Part shown: piece by piece, positions 30,258 through 40,790 of the stretch
How positions within the stretch are numbered: the stretch's first letter is position 1
Layout: each line of letters opens with the position of its first letter
NCBI RefSeq assembly: GCF_002095475.1
Contig: NZ_MLFR01000027.1
Location: 1 to 64,000 of the forward strand
Length of the DNA: 64,000 bases
From: Pantoea rwandensis
Lineage (GTDB): Bacteria > Pseudomonadota > Gammaproteobacteria > Enterobacterales > Enterobacteriaceae
Direction: 5' to 3'
Notes under the pieces: model-generated
The model's database searches: none
What the model was told of the DNA's origin: nothing
Seen by the model: the letters and a program-made list of their open reading frames with translations, nothing else
Program-made: the position numbers and the translations under genes

Positions 30258-32057
30258 TTATTTGCTGTCTTTACCGACATGCAGAATGGCAAGGAATGCT
30301 TCCTGCGGCAGCTCAACGTTGCCGACCTGCTTCATTCGCTTCTTACCGTCTTTCTGCTTCTGCAACAGTTTCTTCTTACGGCTCACGTCACCGCCATAGC
30401 ATTTCGCCAGGACGTTTTTACGCAGCTGCTTGACCGTTGAGCGAGCGATAATGTGGTTGCCGATTGCCGCCTGAATCGCAATATCGAACTGCTGACGTGG
30501 GATCAGATCTTTCATCTTCTCCACAAGATCGCGTCCACGATACTGTGAGTTCTCACGGTGGGTAATCAGCGCCAGCGCATCAACACGTTCTGAGTTAATC
30601 ATCACGTCGACACGCACCATGTCAGAGGCTTGGAAACGTTTAAAGTTATAGTCCAGCGATGCATAGCCGCGAGACGTCGATTTCAGACGATCGAAGAAGT
30701 CCAGTACCACTTCCGCCATCGGAATTTCATAGGTCAGCGCAACCTGTTTACCGTGGTAAACCATGTTGGTCTGCACACCACGTTTTTCGATACACAGGGT
30801 GATCACGTTGCCGAGGAACTCTTGCGGCAACAGCATATGACACTCGGCGATCGGTTCGCGCAGTTCTTCAATATTATTCAGTGGTGGCAGCTTCGACGGA
30901 CTGTCTACATACACCGTTTCGCCATCGGTAGTGATCACTTCATACACTACAGTTGGTGCGGTGGTGATCAGGTCGAGATCGTACTCACGCTCCAGACGTT
31001 CCTGGATGATTTCCATGTGCAGCAGGCCAAGGAAGCCGATGCGGAAGCCAAAGCCCAGTGCCGTTGAGCTTTCTGGCTCATAGAACAACGAGGCATCGTT
31101 AAGGCTTAATTTGCCCAACGCATCGCGGAACGCTTCATAATCATCTGAACTGATCGGGAATAAGCCGGCGTAAACCTGTGGTTTCACCTTTTTAAAGCCT
31201 GGCAATACCTTGTCAGCCGGATTGCGCTGCAACGTCAAGGTGTCACCCACTGGCGCACCGAGGATGTCTTTAATCGCACATACCAACCAGCCTACTTCAC
31301 CGCAGTTCAATTCGGTACGATCAACCTGCTTCGGCGTGAAGATGCCAAGACGGTCAGCATTGTAGCTTTGACCCGAACTCATCACCTTCACTTTGTCGCC
31401 CTTGCGCAGAGTGCCGTTTTTGATACGAATCAGTGAGACAACGCCAAGGTAGTTATCGAACCATGAGTCGATGATCAGTGCCTGTAATGGGCCTTCAGGA
31501 TCGCCTTCTGGTGGCGGGATATCACGAACCAGGCGTTCGAGCACATCAGGGACACCCACACCGGTTTTCGCGGAGCAGCGCACCGCATCCGTTGCGTCGA
31601 TACCCACGATATCTTCAATCTCTTCTGCTACGCGCTCAGGATCAGCAGCAGGCAGGTCGATTTTGTTCAGAACCGGTACCACTTCCAGATCCATTTCCAT
31701 TGCGGTGTAGCAGTTCGCCAGCGTCTGTGCTTCAACGCCTTGACCTGCATCGACCACCAGCAACGCCCCTTCACACGCCGCTAACGAGCGGGAAACTTCG
31801 TAGGAGAAGTCAACGTGACCCGGAGTATCGATAAAATTGAGCTGGTAAGTTTCACCGTTCAGCGCTTTGTAATCGAGCGTTACGCTTTGCGCTTTAATGG
31901 TAATGCCGCGCTCACGTTCCAGATCCATCGAGTCCAAAACTTGCGCCGCCATCTCACGATCGCTGAGGCCACCACAAATCTGAATCAAACGGTCTGAGAG
32001 CGTTGATTTACCGTGGTCAATGTGAGCGATGATAGAGAAATTTCGTATGTGCTTCAT
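30258..32057 (-). CDS. lepA: Elongation factor 4
   Basis: Ribosome-bound GTPase of 599 residues, the same length as E. coli. AHIDHGKST (10-18), DTPGHVDF and NKIDLP define the G domain. The unique C-terminal domain includes the Lys-rich segment near residues 560-580. First gene of lepA-lepB. Confidence 0.98.
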   Translation of the reverse strand: MKHIRNFSIIAHIDHGKSTLSDRLIQICGGLSDREMAAQVLDSMDLERERGITIKAQSVTLDYKALNGETYQLNFIDTPGHVDFSYEVSRSLAACEGALLVVDAGQGVEAQTLANCYTAMEMDLEVVPVLNKIDLPAADPERVAEEIEDIVGIDATDAVRCSAKTGVGVPDVLERLVRDIPPPEGDPEGPLQALIIDSWFDNYLGVVSLIRIKNGTLRKGDKVKVMSSGQSYNADRLGIFTPKQVDRTELNCGEVGWLVCAIKDILGAPVGDTLTLQRNPADKVLPGFKKVKPQVYAGLFPISSDDYEAFRDALGKLSLNDASLFYEPESSTALGFGFRIGFLGLLHMEIIQERLEREYDLDLITTAPTVVYEVITTDGETVYVDSPSKLPPLNNIEELREPIAECHMLLPQEFLGNVITLCIEKRGVQTNMVYHGKQVALTYEIPMAEVVLDFFDRLKSTSRGYASLDYNFKRFQASDMVRVDVMINSERVDALALITHRENSQYRGRDLVEKMKDLIPRQQFDIAIQAAIGNHIIARSTVKQLRKNVLAKCYGGDVSRKKKLLQKQKDGKKRMKQVGNVELPQEAFLAILHVGKDSK

Positions 32058-32241
32058 TTATATGAATATCTTCACGTAAAAAATCAGTGGAAAACTTGAG
32101 CACAGACACATTCAGTAAAGCGAGCTTTACCCGGAACCCTGTCAGCCTCATTAATGACGACGCATATTACACTGTTAACGCCGCGCGTTAAAGAATGGAA
32201 CTGTGGGGAATCGCAACAGATTTCAGCGGTTAAGCCAAAAC

Positions 32242-32264
32242 GAAAAGGCCGCGAGGAAGCGGCC
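32242..32264 (-). terminator. rse operon terminator
   Basis: GGCCGC/GCGGCC stem after rseC, with TTTTCGTTTT on the minus strand. The rest of the 217-bp rseC-lepA gap shows no gene. Confidence 0.7.
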
Positions 32265-32274
32265 CAGACAGGGA

Positions 32275-32739
32275 TCAAACTTCACTTTCCACGCGCAAGG
32301 CATCGGGCGGTAGCGCCACGCTGAGGATCACGGGTTGAAAGGCTTCACGATCGCCAAACAGATTGGAAATCCCTTTCGCCACAATAAAACCACCGATACC
32401 GCCTAACAGCGCACCACAGGCAGCCGCTAAGTCGCTGTGGAACAGCATCTGGAAGATGCCCGCTAACAGAAACAGGCCAAGCAGCGGCGTCATGTAAACC
32501 AGCAATGCCGAGCCGAGCAAACTGCTTTCACGGATGCCCAACTCAATGCGCTGACCCGGCTGCAATGGCTCCGGGCTGGCGATGGTCATGACATGGGCAT
32601 TTTTTGGCCCGAGCTGGTTCAGCGCGTGGCTACCGCAGCCTTTGCGCGCCGAGCAACTGTTACAGGAGGTTTTCGCTTCCGAGTGCAGCGTGGCAATGCC
32701 CTCTTTCCACGCCACCACGGTGGCCCATTCTCTCATCAT
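32275..32739 (-). CDS. rseC: SoxR-reducing / sigma-E regulatory protein RseC
   Basis: Inner-membrane protein of 154 residues. The N-terminal cytoplasmic Cys cluster (CNSCSARKGCG, about 26-36) may hold an Fe-S cluster, and two TM segments lie at about 74-117. In E. coli it affects sigma-E weakly and reduces SoxR with the Rsx complex. The ATG overlaps the rseB stop (ATGA). Confidence 0.95.
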   Translation of the reverse strand: MMREWATVVAWKEGIATLHSEAKTSCNSCSARKGCGSHALNQLGPKNAHVMTIASPEPLQPGQRIELGIRESSLLGSALLVYMTPLLGLFLLAGIFQMLFHSDLAAACGALLGGIGGFIVAKGISNLFGDREAFQPVILSVALPPDALRVESEV

Positions 32740-33692
32740 TTTTGTGCACCTGAATCTATGCTGTCCGCAATACGTTTGGCCGTGGCAGGCGGTAATTCTC
32801 CCACCACCGTGATCTCACGATTATCGCGCACTTCCGTCTGCACCGTACGACGCCCAGTGCGCAATGACTGCGACACGCTGCTTTTATCTGCAGGCGTAAT
32901 ATTGATAGCAAAGCTGAACAAGCCATCACTGTACAGACGAGATTCTACGGTTTTGTTCATTGCTGGCATGTCGCGGCGGCTTTGGGAAATCAGCGTCATT
33001 CCCGCAGGTAACCAGCCGGGCTGCCAATTGAGCTGCACTTTGTCGCCAGCCGGTAATGACAAGGTTGGCGGCAGATTGGCCTTTTCCAGCCCTTGCATCA
33101 GATTGCGCACGCCTTCATCAACCGCGAAGCTCATTACACGGAATTGCTCAAGTGTCTCGCCATCACGATCGAGCAGATCAATGCGCAGCGGCAATTTAGT
33201 ATCGACATCCAGCCACACCACGTAGCTGTATCGCGTACCGTCACGAGACACAATGCGCACGACTTCACACATTTGATCGGCCATTCGCGAACGCCCAACC
33301 GGGATGAAATCGTAGGCCTCTCCCAGCCGGGAGAAGTCTGCAAACATCAGTGCAGGTAGTGCATCAATAATGTGATTGCCCGGCAATGAGAAAGGATCGA
33401 GTCCTGGCTCAAAATAGCTGATGTCATTTCCACGCTGAATCACTTCACGACGCGGCCCATCCATCTGCAATAGCTGGGCAAAGATACGATTATCGATCAC
33501 TGCATGGCGGTAACGCAGCGATTCGATGCCGAGGCGTGAGACGTTGATATAGGCGAATTCGTAGTTGAGGTTCTGGTTTGCCTGCTCCATCTGCTGCAAC
33601 AACGCCCCGGAAGCAGATGTCTGCGCCGGGGCGGTGGATGACCAAAGCAGGCTGCCTGCCAGCAGGCTAACGGCACACCAAAGCTGCTTCAT
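32736..33692 (-). CDS. rseB: Periplasmic sigma-E regulator RseB
   Basis: Binds RseA in the periplasm, protects it from DegS, and senses lipopolysaccharide and mislocalised lipoproteins. 318 residues with a signal peptide (cleavage near residue 23, STAPAQ). A LolA-like large domain is followed by a smaller C-terminal domain from about residue 210. It overlaps rseA by one base. Confidence 0.96.
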   Translation of the reverse strand: MKQLWCAVSLLAGSLLWSSTAPAQTSASGALLQQMEQANQNLNYEFAYINVSRLGIESLRYRHAVIDNRIFAQLLQMDGPRREVIQRGNDISYFEPGLDPFSLPGNHIIDALPALMFADFSRLGEAYDFIPVGRSRMADQMCEVVRIVSRDGTRYSYVVWLDVDTKLPLRIDLLDRDGETLEQFRVMSFAVDEGVRNLMQGLEKANLPPTLSLPAGDKVQLNWQPGWLPAGMTLISQSRRDMPAMNKTVESRLYSDGLFSFAINITPADKSSVSQSLRTGRRTVQTEVRDNREITVVGELPPATAKRIADSIDSGAQK

Positions 33693-34351
33693 TACTGCTG
33701 TTGAGTTCCTAACGACTGATTTCCGGGAACGTTAGCCTGCGCCTGCTGCGGATCGTTCTTTTCATCGAACTGAACCTGATCGGCATGCAGACGACGTTGC
33801 AACTCATAATCCTGCAGCATTGCATTTACGCGACGACGCTGTTCCTGCACCTGCTGGTTAGAGCTGTTAGTGTCGAACGCATCGGACGGTACGCCAAGGC
33901 TAACAGGTGAAGCTTTGCCCATCATTGGCAACGTGTTGAAGGCAGGAGAGTCTGACGCTTCAGTCGCGCCGCCAGTCGGCTGATTGTTGTAGTGTTGAAC
34001 ACCCACAATCACCGCTAACGACACACAAGCGGCCATACCGACCTGCGCAAGTTGCGCAGTCCAGGTGCCACCACGACGCCAGAATGGCATTTTTTCCCAG
34101 CGTGAAGGCTCAGGCTGCGCTTCAGGAATCAGCGGGGTCACTTTACGTGCCGGCTCATTCTCAATAGCCGCCGCCACTCGTGCGGAGATATCAAAATGCA
34201 GCACTTCACCGACATCACCTCGTAAGGTGTCACGGATTAGATGGTAGCTCTCCCAGCTTTTTTGAAGATCGACATCCTTCGACAACGACGCCAACAGTTC
34301 GTTATCGAGAGTTTCACCATCCATTAAAGCGGAAAGTTTTTCTTTCTGCAT
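33692..34351 (-). CDS. rseA: Anti-sigma-E factor RseA
   Basis: Single-pass inner-membrane anti-sigma factor. 219 residues: an N-terminal sigma-E-binding domain (1-66, MQKEKLSALMDGETLDNELL), a TM helix at about 102-120 and a periplasmic tail. Degraded stepwise by DegS, RseP and ClpXP on envelope stress. It follows rpoE by 27 bp. Confidence 0.96.
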   Translation of the reverse strand: MQKEKLSALMDGETLDNELLASLSKDVDLQKSWESYHLIRDTLRGDVGEVLHFDISARVAAAIENEPARKVTPLIPEAQPEPSRWEKMPFWRRGGTWTAQLAQVGMAACVSLAVIVGVQHYNNQPTGGATEASDSPAFNTLPMMGKASPVSLGVPSDAFDTNSSNQQVQEQRRRVNAMLQDYELQRRLHADQVQFDEKNDPQQAQANVPGNQSLGTQQQ

Positions 34352-34378
34352 GCTTTGGCACCCTTCCAGTAGCCGTTA

Positions 34379-34957
34379 TCACTGACGTTGGATAAGCGGT
34401 TGAACTTTATTATCAATGGCTTCTCGGGCACGGAAGATACGCGAACGTACTGTACCAACCGGGCAATCCATGATGACGGCAATCTCTTCGTAACTTAAGC
34501 CATCCAATTCCCTTAGGGTAATGGCCATACGCAGATCTTCGGGAAGCGCCTCAATGGTCCGAAAAACAATTTGTTTCAGTTCCTCTGACAACATTAAGTT
34601 CTCAGGGTTCGAAATTTCTTTCAGTGCACCCGCACTTTCGAAATTTTCTGCATCAATGGCATCCACATCGCTAGAAGGCGGACGCCTTCCCTGAGCCACT
34701 AAATAGTTCTTTGCTGTATTGACCGCAATGCGGTACAGCCATGTATAAAAGGCGCTATCGCCACGGAAAGATTCCAGTGCACGATACGCTTTAATGAAAG
34801 ATTCCTGAACCACATCAGGCACATCGCCTGAGGGAACATAGCGTGAAACCAGGCTCGCCACTTTATGCTGGTATCGAATCACCAGTAAATTAAATGACTT
34901 TTGATCTCCCTTCTGAACCCGCTCAACGAGAACCTGATCCGTTAACTGCTCGCTCAT
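34379..34957 (-). CDS. rpoE: Envelope-stress sigma factor sigma-E
   Basis: ECF sigma factor of 192 residues (E. coli 191), near-identical across region 2 (SFIKAYRALESFRGDSAFYTWLYRI) and region 4 (DGLSYEEIAVIMDCPVGTVRSRIFRAREAI). Directs outer-membrane and LPS repair genes. GGGGAGA lies upstream of the ATG, and the start overlaps the stop of a short upstream ORF. Confidence 0.98.
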   Translation of the reverse strand: MSEQLTDQVLVERVQKGDQKSFNLLVIRYQHKVASLVSRYVPSGDVPDVVQESFIKAYRALESFRGDSAFYTWLYRIAVNTAKNYLVAQGRRPPSSDVDAIDAENFESAGALKEISNPENLMLSEELKQIVFRTIEALPEDLRMAITLRELDGLSYEEIAVIMDCPVGTVRSRIFRAREAIDNKVQPLIQRQ

Positions 34958-35046
34958 CCGAGGTAATGTCTCCCCAAATCTCTTTTATGCGTAAGTGAAC
35001 TGCCAGCACATCTCATTGTTCTGAGCAAGCATGCGCTTAGAGTCAT
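34954..35046 (-). CDS. rseD: Short upstream ORF coupled to rpoE (RseD-like)
   Basis: A 30-codon ORF (MTLSACLLRTMRC, then to HYLG) whose TGA overlaps the rpoE ATG as ATGA. An internal ATG at 35016 would give 20 codons. In E. coli a leader ORF (rseD) is coupled to rpoE and targeted by CsrA. The position fits; sequence homology was not checked. The first ATG lies upstream of the start predicted for the sigma-E promoter, so that transcript would use the internal ATG. Confidence 0.5.
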   Translation of the reverse strand: MTLSACLLRTMRCAGSSLTHKRDLGRHYLG

Positions 35047-35064
35047 ATGTTGGCCTGAAGTTCA
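35037..35064 (-). promoter_or_regulatory. Sigma-E promoter of rpoE
   Basis: Minus strand: -35 TGAACTT, 16-bp spacer, -10 TCTAA. Matches the sigma-E consensus (GGAACTT-N16-TCNAA) well and predicts autoregulation, as in E. coli. Transcription would begin near 35030, 73 nt before the ATG. Confidence 0.78.
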
Positions 35065-35337
35065 TTACGACCAGATATTTTCCGTATCGGAACCACGACA
35101 TCATTGTTGTTGATTGTCTTTCAGTGTAGCGACTTGCCACGCCGTTGGTGTCTTTTGCGGCACCGATAATCGCTGGCAGAGTACCTTATGACGCCCTATT
35201 TTTCATCTTTATTACCTGAATTTTCAGAGTGTTTGGTATAAAAAACACGATATGCCTATTTTCAGACATAACTGACTGAAATCGCGTTACTATCTCGCCT
35301 ACCTGAATAATTTTACGCCGTAATTTGTTTAAAATAC

Positions 35338-35366
35338 TTCACACAATCCTCATCCGGGCTTATGCT
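35338..35366 (+). promoter_or_regulatory. Candidate sigma-70 promoter of nadB
   Basis: TTCACA, a 17-bp spacer, then TATGCT. Transcription would begin near 35373, just before the NadR box. Confidence 0.5.
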
Positions 35367-35378
35367 CAGGTCACCTTT

Positions 35379-35396
35379 TGTTTAGTAAATTAAACA
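35379..35396 (+). promoter_or_regulatory. NadR operator of nadB
   Basis: TGTTTA-N6-TAAACA, a perfect match to the NadR palindrome, ending 2 bases before the nadB ATG. Predicts repression when NAD is plentiful. It replaces the usual ribosome-binding position; no clear Shine-Dalgarno sequence is seen. Confidence 0.88.
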
Positions 35397-35398
35397 CC

Positions 35399-37018
35399 AT
35401 GACATCGATACCTGATTACCAATGTGATGTGTTGATTGTGGGCAGCGGTGCGGCTGGCCTGTCGCTTGCGCTGCGCCTGGCCCCTTATTATCAAGTCACC
35501 GTACTTAGCAAAGCACAGGTCAACGAAGGGTCGACGCTGTATGCACAAGGCGGAATCGCTGCGGTGTTTGATGAAACTGACAGCATTGAATCGCACGTTG
35601 AAGATACCCTAATTGCAGGCGCCGGTTTGTGCGAGCGCGATACGGTGAGCTTTATCGCCAGTAACGCCCGTCATTGCGTGCAGTGGTTAATCGATAATGG
35701 TGTGGCTTTCGATATGGAACCGCAACCAGACGGTGAAGCACGTTACCACCTGGCGCGTGAAGGCGGACACAGCCATCGTCGTATTCTGCACAGCGCCGAT
35801 GCCACAGGCCGCGCGGTGGAGACCACGCTGGTGAGCCAGGCGTTGAGCCATCCTAATATCCGCATCATCGAGCGTACCAACGCGGTGGATTTGATTCTTT
35901 CAGATAAAGTCGGCCTGCCGGGCGCAAGACGGGTGGTGGGGGCATGGATCTGGAATCGTAATCGCGAGCAGGTAGAAACTTGTCGGGCGCGCGCTGTGGT
36001 GCTGGCTACCGGCGGTGCGGCAAAGGTTTATCAATACACCACCAATCCCGATGTCGCATCCGGTGATGGTATTGCCATGGCATGGCGTGCTGGATGCCGG
36101 GTAGCCAATCTGGAGTTTAATCAGTTCCATCCCACCTGCTTATTCCATCCTCAGGCACAGAATTTCCTGCTAACTGAAGCGCTACGTGGCGAAGGTGCAT
36201 GGCTGCTGCGCCCAGATGGCACACGCTTCATGCCTGATTTCGACAGCCGCGCCGAGTTGGCCCCGCGCGATATCGTTGCACGCGCCATCGATCACGAAAT
36301 GAAGCGACTGGGCGTTGATTGCATGTATCTCGATATCAGCCATCAGCCTGAAAGCTTTGTGCGCGCGCACTTTCCCATGATTTATGAAAAATTACTGACC
36401 TTCGGGTTGGATCTGACTCAGCAGCCGATTCCGATTGTGCCTGCTGCGCATTACACCTGCGGTGGGGTGATGGTGGACCAGCAGGGACGTACGGACATCG
36501 ATGGGTTGTATGCCATTGGCGAAGTGAGTTACACCGGACTGCACGGCGCCAACCGTATGGCATCCAATTCATTGCTCGAATGTCTGGTGTATGGCTGGTC
36601 AGCGGCGGAGGATATGATTCGCCGCCTGCCGGATGTCACCATCGTTGAACAACTTCCGGCTTGGGATGAAAGCCGCGTTGATGACGCCGACGAGCGCGTG
36701 GTGATTCAGCACAATTGGCATGAGTTACGCTTATTTATGTGGGATTACATGGGCATCGTGCGCACCACCAAACGGCTGGAGCGCGCCCTACGCCGCATTA
36801 CGCTGTTGCAGCAGGAAATCAATGAGTATTATGCGCACTTCCGCCTATCAAACAATCTGCTGGAACTGCGCAACCTGGTGCAGGTGGCGGAACTGATGGT
36901 GCGTTGTGCGTTGGCGCGTAAAGAGAGTCGCGGTCTGCATTACACGCCGGATTATCCCGATCAACTTCCTGACGCACTGCCCACGCAGCTCCTGCCAGAT
37001 CACTATCTGAACAGATAA
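35399..37018 (+). CDS. nadB: L-aspartate oxidase
   Basis: FAD enzyme that oxidises aspartate to iminoaspartate, the first step of NAD synthesis before the Fe-S enzyme NadA. 539 residues from [20 protein letters not shown]. The dinucleotide motif [11 protein letters not shown] is at 15-25, and catalytic regions [11 protein letters not shown] and HYTCGGV are intact. The 16-bp overlap with trmN6 is convergent. Confidence 0.97.
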   Translation: MTSIPDYQCDVLIVGSGAAGLSLALRLAPYYQVTVLSKAQVNEGSTLYAQGGIAAVFDETDSIESHVEDTLIAGAGLCERDTVSFIASNARHCVQWLIDNGVAFDMEPQPDGEARYHLAREGGHSHRRILHSADATGRAVETTLVSQALSHPNIRIIERTNAVDLILSDKVGLPGARRVVGAWIWNRNREQVETCRARAVVLATGGAAKVYQYTTNPDVASGDGIAMAWRAGCRVANLEFNQFHPTCLFHPQAQNFLLTEALRGEGAWLLRPDGTRFMPDFDSRAELAPRDIVARAIDHEMKRLGVDCMYLDISHQPESFVRAHFPMIYEKLLTFGLDLTQQPIPIVPAAHYTCGGVMVDQQGRTDIDGLYAIGEVSYTGLHGANRMASNSLLECLVYGWSAAEDMIRRLPDVTIVEQLPAWDESRVDDADERVVIQHNWHELRLFMWDYMGIVRTTKRLERALRRITLLQQEINEYYAHFRLSNNLLELRNLVQVAELMVRCALARKESRGLHYTPDYPDQLPDALPTQLLPDHYLNR

Positions 37019-37752
37019 AAATCTTTTACCAGGCTTAACCAGTCAGCCGAATAGCTCTTATCTTCATCGCGAATGGCGAGACGTTCCAGCAGCGTTTCGC
37101 CAGCGGTCGGCGAAAAACCTAATACCAGACGATTCGGTGGGCGTTGCGCATAGGCAGCAACATCGAAGCGATAACGCAGATGCCAGCCCTCTGCCAGCGC
37201 CAGTGAGATGAGCTGTTCGCCCGCCTCTTCGGGCAGAACTACGCAAAAGATCCCCTCCTCTTCTATTAATTGCGCAGCACAACGTAACAGCGTGGGATGA
37301 TCGAGCGTACCGGTGCTGCGCGCATTATCGCGCTCTACGCTGCCGGTAGTCGTACCTGGGGCAAAAAACGGTGGGTTGCTAACTATCAGCGAATAACGCT
37401 TCTCACACTCCTCGCTCCAGCTCACAACATCTTGATGATGGACGGTGATACGATCTGCCCAGGGTGAAGCACGCACGTTCTCGTCAGCCTGGCATGCAGC
37501 ACTCTCTTCCAGTTCAACTGCATCCAGCGTAACGTGCTCGGGTGTGCGCTGCGCCAACATCAGTGCAATTAATCCACTGCCACAGCCAATATCCAAAATG
37601 CGACGTGTGTCGGCTACTGGAGCCCACGCGCCAATTAAGACGCCATCGGTACCGACTTTCATGGCACAACGGTCGTGCGCCACGAAAAATTGCTTAAAGG
37701 TAAAACCATCTTTTCTTAGCATTGCCCGCGCCTGCGGCTGGTCCTGAGACAT
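37003..37752 (-). CDS. trmN6: tRNA1(Val) (adenine-37-N6)-methyltransferase
   Basis: SAM-dependent methyltransferase (YfiC). 249 residues with the SAM-binding motif [14 protein letters not shown] and the N6-adenine motif SNPPFF (NPPY in E. coli). The sequence [20 protein letters not shown] is highly conserved. Confidence 0.94.
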   Translation of the reverse strand: MSQDQPQARAMLRKDGFTFKQFFVAHDRCAMKVGTDGVLIGAWAPVADTRRILDIGCGSGLIALMLAQRTPEHVTLDAVELEESAACQADENVRASPWADRITVHHQDVVSWSEECEKRYSLIVSNPPFFAPGTTTGSVERDNARSTGTLDHPTLLRCAAQLIEEEGIFCVVLPEEAGEQLISLALAEGWHLRYRFDVAAYAQRPPNRLVLGFSPTAGETLLERLAIRDEDKSYSADWLSLVKDFYLFR

Positions 37753-37859
37753 TCTTCACTACCATTGAATTTATTACTGCGGGGAGTGTAACGTGGTCTG
37801 GCAGGTAATTCACCTGCATCTAAAATGCACAAACAGATGAAGATTATGTTTGATCTGTC

Positions 37860-37865
37860 TATAAT
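37860..37865 (+). promoter_or_regulatory. Candidate -10 of srmB promoter
   Basis: TATAAT 25 bp before the srmB ATG in the divergent trmN6-srmB gap. No clear -35 was recognised. Confidence 0.45.
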
Positions 37866-37889
37866 CAGCGCCCCAAACTGAGGTAGACC

Positions 37890-39218
37890 ATGACCGTAAC
37901 CACATTCTCCGAACTCGAACTTGACGAAAGCCTGCTGCAAGCTTTGCAGGAAAAAGGCTACACGCGCCCCACTGTTATTCAGGCTGAGACCATTCCTGCC
38001 GCGCTGGAAGGCCGTGACGTTCTGGGTTCGGCTCCAACCGGGACGGGGAAAACTGCAGCATTTCTGCTGCCCGCTTTGCAGCATCTGCTTGATTTCCCTC
38101 GCAAGAAATCTGGCCCGCCGCGCATCCTGATTTTAACTCCAACCCGTGAGTTGGCGATGCAAGTTGCCGACCAGGCGCGCGAACTGGCAAAACACACGCA
38201 TCTCGATATCGCCACCATCACCGGTGGTGTGGCGTACATGAACCACGCAGAAGTCTTCAGCGAAAATCAGGACATCGTGGTGGCGACCACTGGCCGCCTG
38301 CTGCAATACATCAAAGAAGAGAACTTCGATTGCCGCGCGGTAGAAACGCTGATTCTTGATGAAGCAGACCGCATGCTCGACATGGGCTTCGCACAAGACA
38401 TCGAAACCATCGCTGCCGAAACGCGTTGGCGTAAACAGACGTTGCTGTTCTCCGCCACGTTGGAAGGCGAAAACATTAAAAACTTCGCTGAGCGCCTGCT
38501 GAACGAGCCGGTGGAGATTGAAGCCGATCCCAGCAAAAGCGAACGTAAAAAAATTCAGCAGTGGTATTATCGTGCTGATGACCTTGCACATAAAACCAAG
38601 CTATTGGTGCATCTGCTGAAGTTGCCAGAAGCCAAGCGTGTCATCGTGTTTGTGCGTAAGCGCGAGCGCCTGCATGAAGTGGTAACGTGGTTACATGAAG
38701 CGGGCATTCGTACCAGCTATCTCGAAGGCGAGATGGTGCAGGTAAACCGCAACGAAGCGATCAAACGCATCAATGAAAATCGCGTTAACGTGATGGTTGC
38801 CACGGACATTGCCGCGCGCGGTATCGACATCGATGACGTTACCCATGTGATTAATTTCGATTTGCCACGCACTGCCGATACCTATTTGCATCGCATTGGC
38901 CGTACCGCTCGTGCGGGGCGTAAAGGCACAGCGATCTCACTGGTTGAAGCGCATGACCATGTGTTGCTGGGTAAAATCACGCGTTATATCAATGAGCCGG
39001 TTAAGGCGCGCGTGATTGAAGAGTTGCGTCCAGAATCGCGCGCACCAGGCGCCAAAGTGACGGGTAAACCGTCGAAAAAGGTGCTTGCGAAGCGTAAAGA
39101 GCTGAAAGAGAAAGAAGCGGAGAAACCGCGCGTTAAACAGCGCCACCGCGACACTAAAAATGTCGGTAAGCGCCGCAAGCCAAGCGGTAGCAGCACCCCA
39201 GAAAGCAGTGCAGAATAA
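37890..39218 (+). CDS. srmB: ATP-dependent RNA helicase SrmB
   Basis: DEAD-box helicase in early 50S assembly. 442 residues: Q motif near 28, Walker A APTGTGKT, DEAD motif LILDEADRMLDMG, SAT (FSATLE), helicase C with HRIGRTARAG, and a basic Lys/Arg-rich tail from about 385 to the end that binds rRNA. Confidence 0.97.
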   Translation: MTVTTFSELELDESLLQALQEKGYTRPTVIQAETIPAALEGRDVLGSAPTGTGKTAAFLLPALQHLLDFPRKKSGPPRILILTPTRELAMQVADQARELAKHTHLDIATITGGVAYMNHAEVFSENQDIVVATTGRLLQYIKEENFDCRAVETLILDEADRMLDMGFAQDIETIAAETRWRKQTLLFSATLEGENIKNFAERLLNEPVEIEADPSKSERKKIQQWYYRADDLAHKTKLLVHLLKLPEAKRVIVFVRKRERLHEVVTWLHEAGIRTSYLEGEMVQVNRNEAIKRINENRVNVMVATDIAARGIDIDDVTHVINFDLPRTADTYLHRIGRTARAGRKGTAISLVEAHDHVLLGKITRYINEPVKARVIEELRPESRAPGAKVTGKPSKKVLAKRKELKEKEAEKPRVKQRHRDTKNVGKRRKPSGSSTPESSAE

Positions 39219-39234
39219 AACAGCACTCGCCCAA

Positions 39235-39264
39235 TAAAAACGCCTCCTGTGAGGCGTTTTTTTT
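39235..39264 (+). terminator. srmB terminator
   Basis: AAACGCCTC/GAGGCGTTT stem with CTGT loop and an 8-T run. Confidence 0.9.
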
Positions 39265-39348
39265 ATGTTTAATGATGAAAATCGTGCTTACGCTGCGCTT
39301 TTAGGCGCAACAGACGATCTGCTCTACCTGACTTAAATCAATAATGGC

Positions 39349-39383
39349 AAAAAAGCCGCATCGAACTGAATCGGTGCGGCTTT
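39349..39383 (-). terminator. grcA terminator
   Basis: GCCGCA/TGCGGC-based stem with a T-run on the minus strand, 33 bp after the grcA stop. Confidence 0.85.
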
Positions 39384-39415
39384 CACAACTGGGTGACTTT
39401 TCGTCAGCCGATCAA

Positions 39416-39799
39416 TTACAGACTTTCAGTGAAAGTACGGGTAATGACATCACGCTGCTGTTCTGGGGTCAGCGCATTGAAGCGCACCGCATAACCCGAC
39501 ACACGAATCGTTAGCTGAGGATATTTCTCCGGATGCTCAACCGCATCTTCCAGGGTTTCGCGACTCAGCACGTTGACGTTCAGGTGCTGGCCGCCTTCAA
39601 TACGAACCTCAGGTTTCTGCTCCAATGGGATTTCACGGTAAGCAATCTCGCCCAGATCGCTAATTGCAACGATCTGATCTTCCGTGAAATCGCCTTTCGC
39701 ACACAGGCAGCGGGCTTCCGCTTTCTCATCATCCAGCAACCAGAATGAGTTCAGCAGGTGTGGGTTATTGGCCTGAGTAATTTGAATACCGGTAATCAT
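39416..39799 (-). CDS. grcA: Autonomous glycyl radical cofactor GrcA (YfiD)
   Basis: Small protein that replaces the damaged glycyl-radical domain of pyruvate formate-lyase. 127 residues, the same as E. coli, with the radical-bearing RVSGYAVRF at 99-107. Usually induced at low oxygen or low pH. FNR-type half-sites occur upstream. Confidence 0.97.
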   Translation of the reverse strand: MITGIQITQANNPHLLNSFWLLDDEKAEARCLCAKGDFTEDQIVAISDLGEIAYREIPLEQKPEVRIEGGQHLNVNVLSRETLEDAVEHPEKYPQLTIRVSGYAVRFNALTPEQQRDVITRTFTESL

Positions 39800-39894
39800 A
39801 GTGACCTCCAGGGCTTAAGTGCGCGATGTCTCATATCACGCGGTGTATCCATTGATCTGACACATTGATATACCACCGAGGGTTTGCCGCCGTT

Positions 39895-39908
39895 TTGACC
39901 TGTATCAA
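39895..39908. promoter_or_regulatory. FNR-like site upstream of grcA
   Basis: TTGAC-CTGT-ATCAA matches the FNR consensus TTGAT-N4-ATCAA at 9 of 10 positions, 96 bp before the grcA ATG. Two more TTGAT half-sites lie at 39852-39869. E. coli yfiD is also controlled by two FNR sites. Confidence 0.6.
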
Positions 39909-40063
39909 CTATGCTGACCAGCGAAATACGCTCAAACGCTAACAAATTGATTTATATCCGTTACGGATGAAAAATTTTTCTGCATTTTATCAAATTATTT
40001 TTACCCTTCTGCTGCCGCGTGCGACACGTTAAGCTAGGCGCAAATTTTTGCAGGGAGTTAAAG

Positions 40064-40741
40064 ATGGCTGAGAAGCTGACCTGGCACGACGTGCTGGCTG
40101 AAGAGAAAGAAAAACCTTACTTCGTCGAAACGTTAAAAGCGGTAGCCAACGAACGCGCTGCAGGTGTGACCGTTTATCCACCGCAGAAAGACGTGTTCAA
40201 CGCCTTCCGTTTGACTGAGCTGAGCGATATTAAGGTGGTGATTCTGGGTCAGGATCCTTACCACGGCCCTAATCAGGCTCATGGCCTGGCGTTTTCTGTG
40301 CTGCCTGGCGTGGCCATTCCTCCTTCGCTATTGAATATGTACAAGGAATTAGAGAAGGATATTGCGGGCTTTAATCGTCCACAGCATGGCTTCCTGGAAA
40401 GCTGGGCCACACAAGGTGTGATGCTGTTAAACACCGTGCTGACGGTTGAAGCCAGCAAAGCGCATTCCCACGCGCGATTCGGCTGGGAAACCTTTACAGA
40501 CAATGTGATTAGCGCGATCAATCAACATCGTGAAGGGGTGATTTTCCTGCTGTGGGGTTCGCATGCTCAGAAGAAAGGCAGCATTATCGATACCCAGCGT
40601 CACCATGTTTTGAAAGCACCGCACCCTTCTCCGCTTTCAGCCCACCGCGGTTTTTTCGGCAGCAAACACTTTTCACAAGCGAATGCACTGTTAAGCCAGT
40701 CTGGCCAGTCGCCCATCGACTGGATGCCCGTTCTGCCGTAG
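40064..40741 (+). CDS. ung: Uracil-DNA glycosylase
   Basis: Removes uracil from DNA in base excision repair. 225 residues from [27 protein letters not shown] lies before the ATG, and the longer frame is unsupported. Catalytic motifs GQDPYHG and [13 protein letters not shown] are intact. Confidence 0.97.
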   Translation: MAEKLTWHDVLAEEKEKPYFVETLKAVANERAAGVTVYPPQKDVFNAFRLTELSDIKVVILGQDPYHGPNQAHGLAFSVLPGVAIPPSLLNMYKELEKDIAGFNRPQHGFLESWATQGVMLLNTVLTVEASKAHSHARFGWETFTDNVISAINQHREGVIFLLWGSHAQKKGSIIDTQRHHVLKAPHPSPLSAHRGFFGSKHFSQANALLSQSGQSPIDWMPVLP

Positions 40742-40745
40742 AAAT

Positions 40746-40774
40746 AAAAACGGCCGCAATCAGCGGCCGTTTTT
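40746..40774. terminator. Terminator between ung and grpE
   Basis: AAAACGGCCGC/GCGGCCGTTTT stem with a 5-nt loop, between convergent genes. Confidence 0.9.
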
Positions 40775-40790
40775 GTATTCAGCAGGGCAA

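Noticed and set aside
32084-32278. 64-residue minus-strand ORF between lepA and rseC
   Set aside because: No ribosome site, runs through the rseC terminator, no recognisable features.
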